Shown: positions 45,674 through 45,765 of the stretch, one piece after another
Position numbering within the stretch: the stretch's first letter is position 1
Layout: each line of letters begins with the position of its first letter
Assembly (NCBI GenBank): GCA_000998045.1
Contig: LCCS01000012.1
Location: 1-45,765 of the forward strand
Origin: Parcubacteria group bacterium GW2011_GWD2_42_14
Lineage (GTDB): Bacteria; Patescibacteriota; Minisyncoccia; Phycocordibacterales; UBA12088
Direction: 5' to 3'
Length of the DNA: 45,765 nt
The notes under the pieces: generated by a model
Seen by the model: the letters and a program-made list of their open reading frames with translations, nothing else
The model's database searches: none
What the model was told of the DNA's origin: nothing
Program-made: the position numbers and the translations under genes

Positions 45674-45765
45674 ATGGTGGATATAACTGAATTTAAAAGC
45701 AATCAAAAGACAAGTTACTTGGCCTCAGAGTATGAGCGTCTTTCGCGTCTCGCAGAGGAAATGCG
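45674..45765 (+). CDS. prfA: probable peptide chain release factor 1, N-terminus (partial)
   Basis: About 30 residues before the window ends: MVDITEFKSNQKTSYLASEYERLSRLAEEM. The helical, charged start and the position after rpmE (a common rpmE-prfA neighbourhood) suggest RF1, but no GGQ motif is within reach. Start is either ATG 45674 or, if the mRNA is leaderless as the -10 box implies, GTG 45677. Confidence 0.55.
   Translation, partial: MVDITEFKSNQKTSYLASEYERLSRLAEEM

Overview
The window looks like chromosome of a Candidate Phyla Radiation bacterium (Patescibacteria, most likely a Parcubacteria/Paceibacteria lineage); this placement is inferred from gene content and style, not from a marker tree. 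Genes are compact and AT-rich. UGA is used as an ordinary stop. Several proteins are trimmed compared with the family norm: UvrC lacks its helix-hairpin-helix end, UvrA lacks a long insert, and AspRS is the short archaeal-like form. Many genes begin at, or within a few bases of, the predicted transcription start, with a -10 box 6-8 nt before the start codon and no Shine-Dalgarno sequence, so leaderless mRNAs appear common.

Layout. 1-9.5 kb: a thioredoxin-like protein, tgt, then a complete excision-repair set uvrB-uvrA-uvrC, then ddl. 9.6-11.7 kb: three exported proteins with real Shine-Dalgarno sites and a different style from their neighbours. 11.8-18.6 kb: a GH1 glycosidase, a REP-associated transposase with its REP palindromes, an EamA-type transporter, a membrane-anchored glycosidase, an S49 protease, a periplasmic-type unknown and an HD phosphohydrolase. 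18.6-23.8 kb: a nuclease, an SOS cassette (Bacillus-type LexA box, small protein, lexA, degenerate umuD-like gene, umuC), a YHGS protein and uracil-DNA glycosylase. 23.8-28.3 kb: a membrane protein and the grpE-dnaK-dnaJ chaperone set. 28.3-33.2 kb: an AT-rich membrane/lipid segment (two membrane proteins, PlsC-like acyltransferase, acyl-ACP-reductase-like enzyme) and a 7TM-type histidine kinase. 33.2-38.2 kb: trpS, aspS, scpA, scpB and a D,D-carboxypeptidase. 38.2-45.8 kb: tRNA-Ala(UGC) with a cluster of tRNA-derived repeats, a PAS histidine kinase and receiver, RNHCP protein, PfkB kinase, bL25, a murein hydrolase, bL31 and the start of a probable prfA.

The window is rich in small non-coding repeats. 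(1) About nine copies of a palindromic MITE-like element, usually 124 bp, lie in gaps between genes. (2) Five REP palindromes surround, and in one case lie inside, the transposase gene. (3) Three elements with CCCGTTAGA/TCTAACGGG ends sit exactly at the 5' end of uvrA, bL31 and tRNA-Ala; each is flanked by a roughly 6-bp direct repeat that copies the first bases of the gene. (4) Tandem palindromic units downstream of tRNA-Ala have ends that copy the tRNA T-arm/acceptor region. (5) Two elements have AAGTTGAAAGTT-type inverted ends. Family (3), which appears to hit the transcription start of leaderless genes, is the most unusual signal I see. Repair (UvrABC, Ung, LexA/UmuC, SNase) and envelope functions (Ddl, D,D-carboxypeptidase, murein hydrolase, S49 protease, acyltransferase) are the main functional themes.
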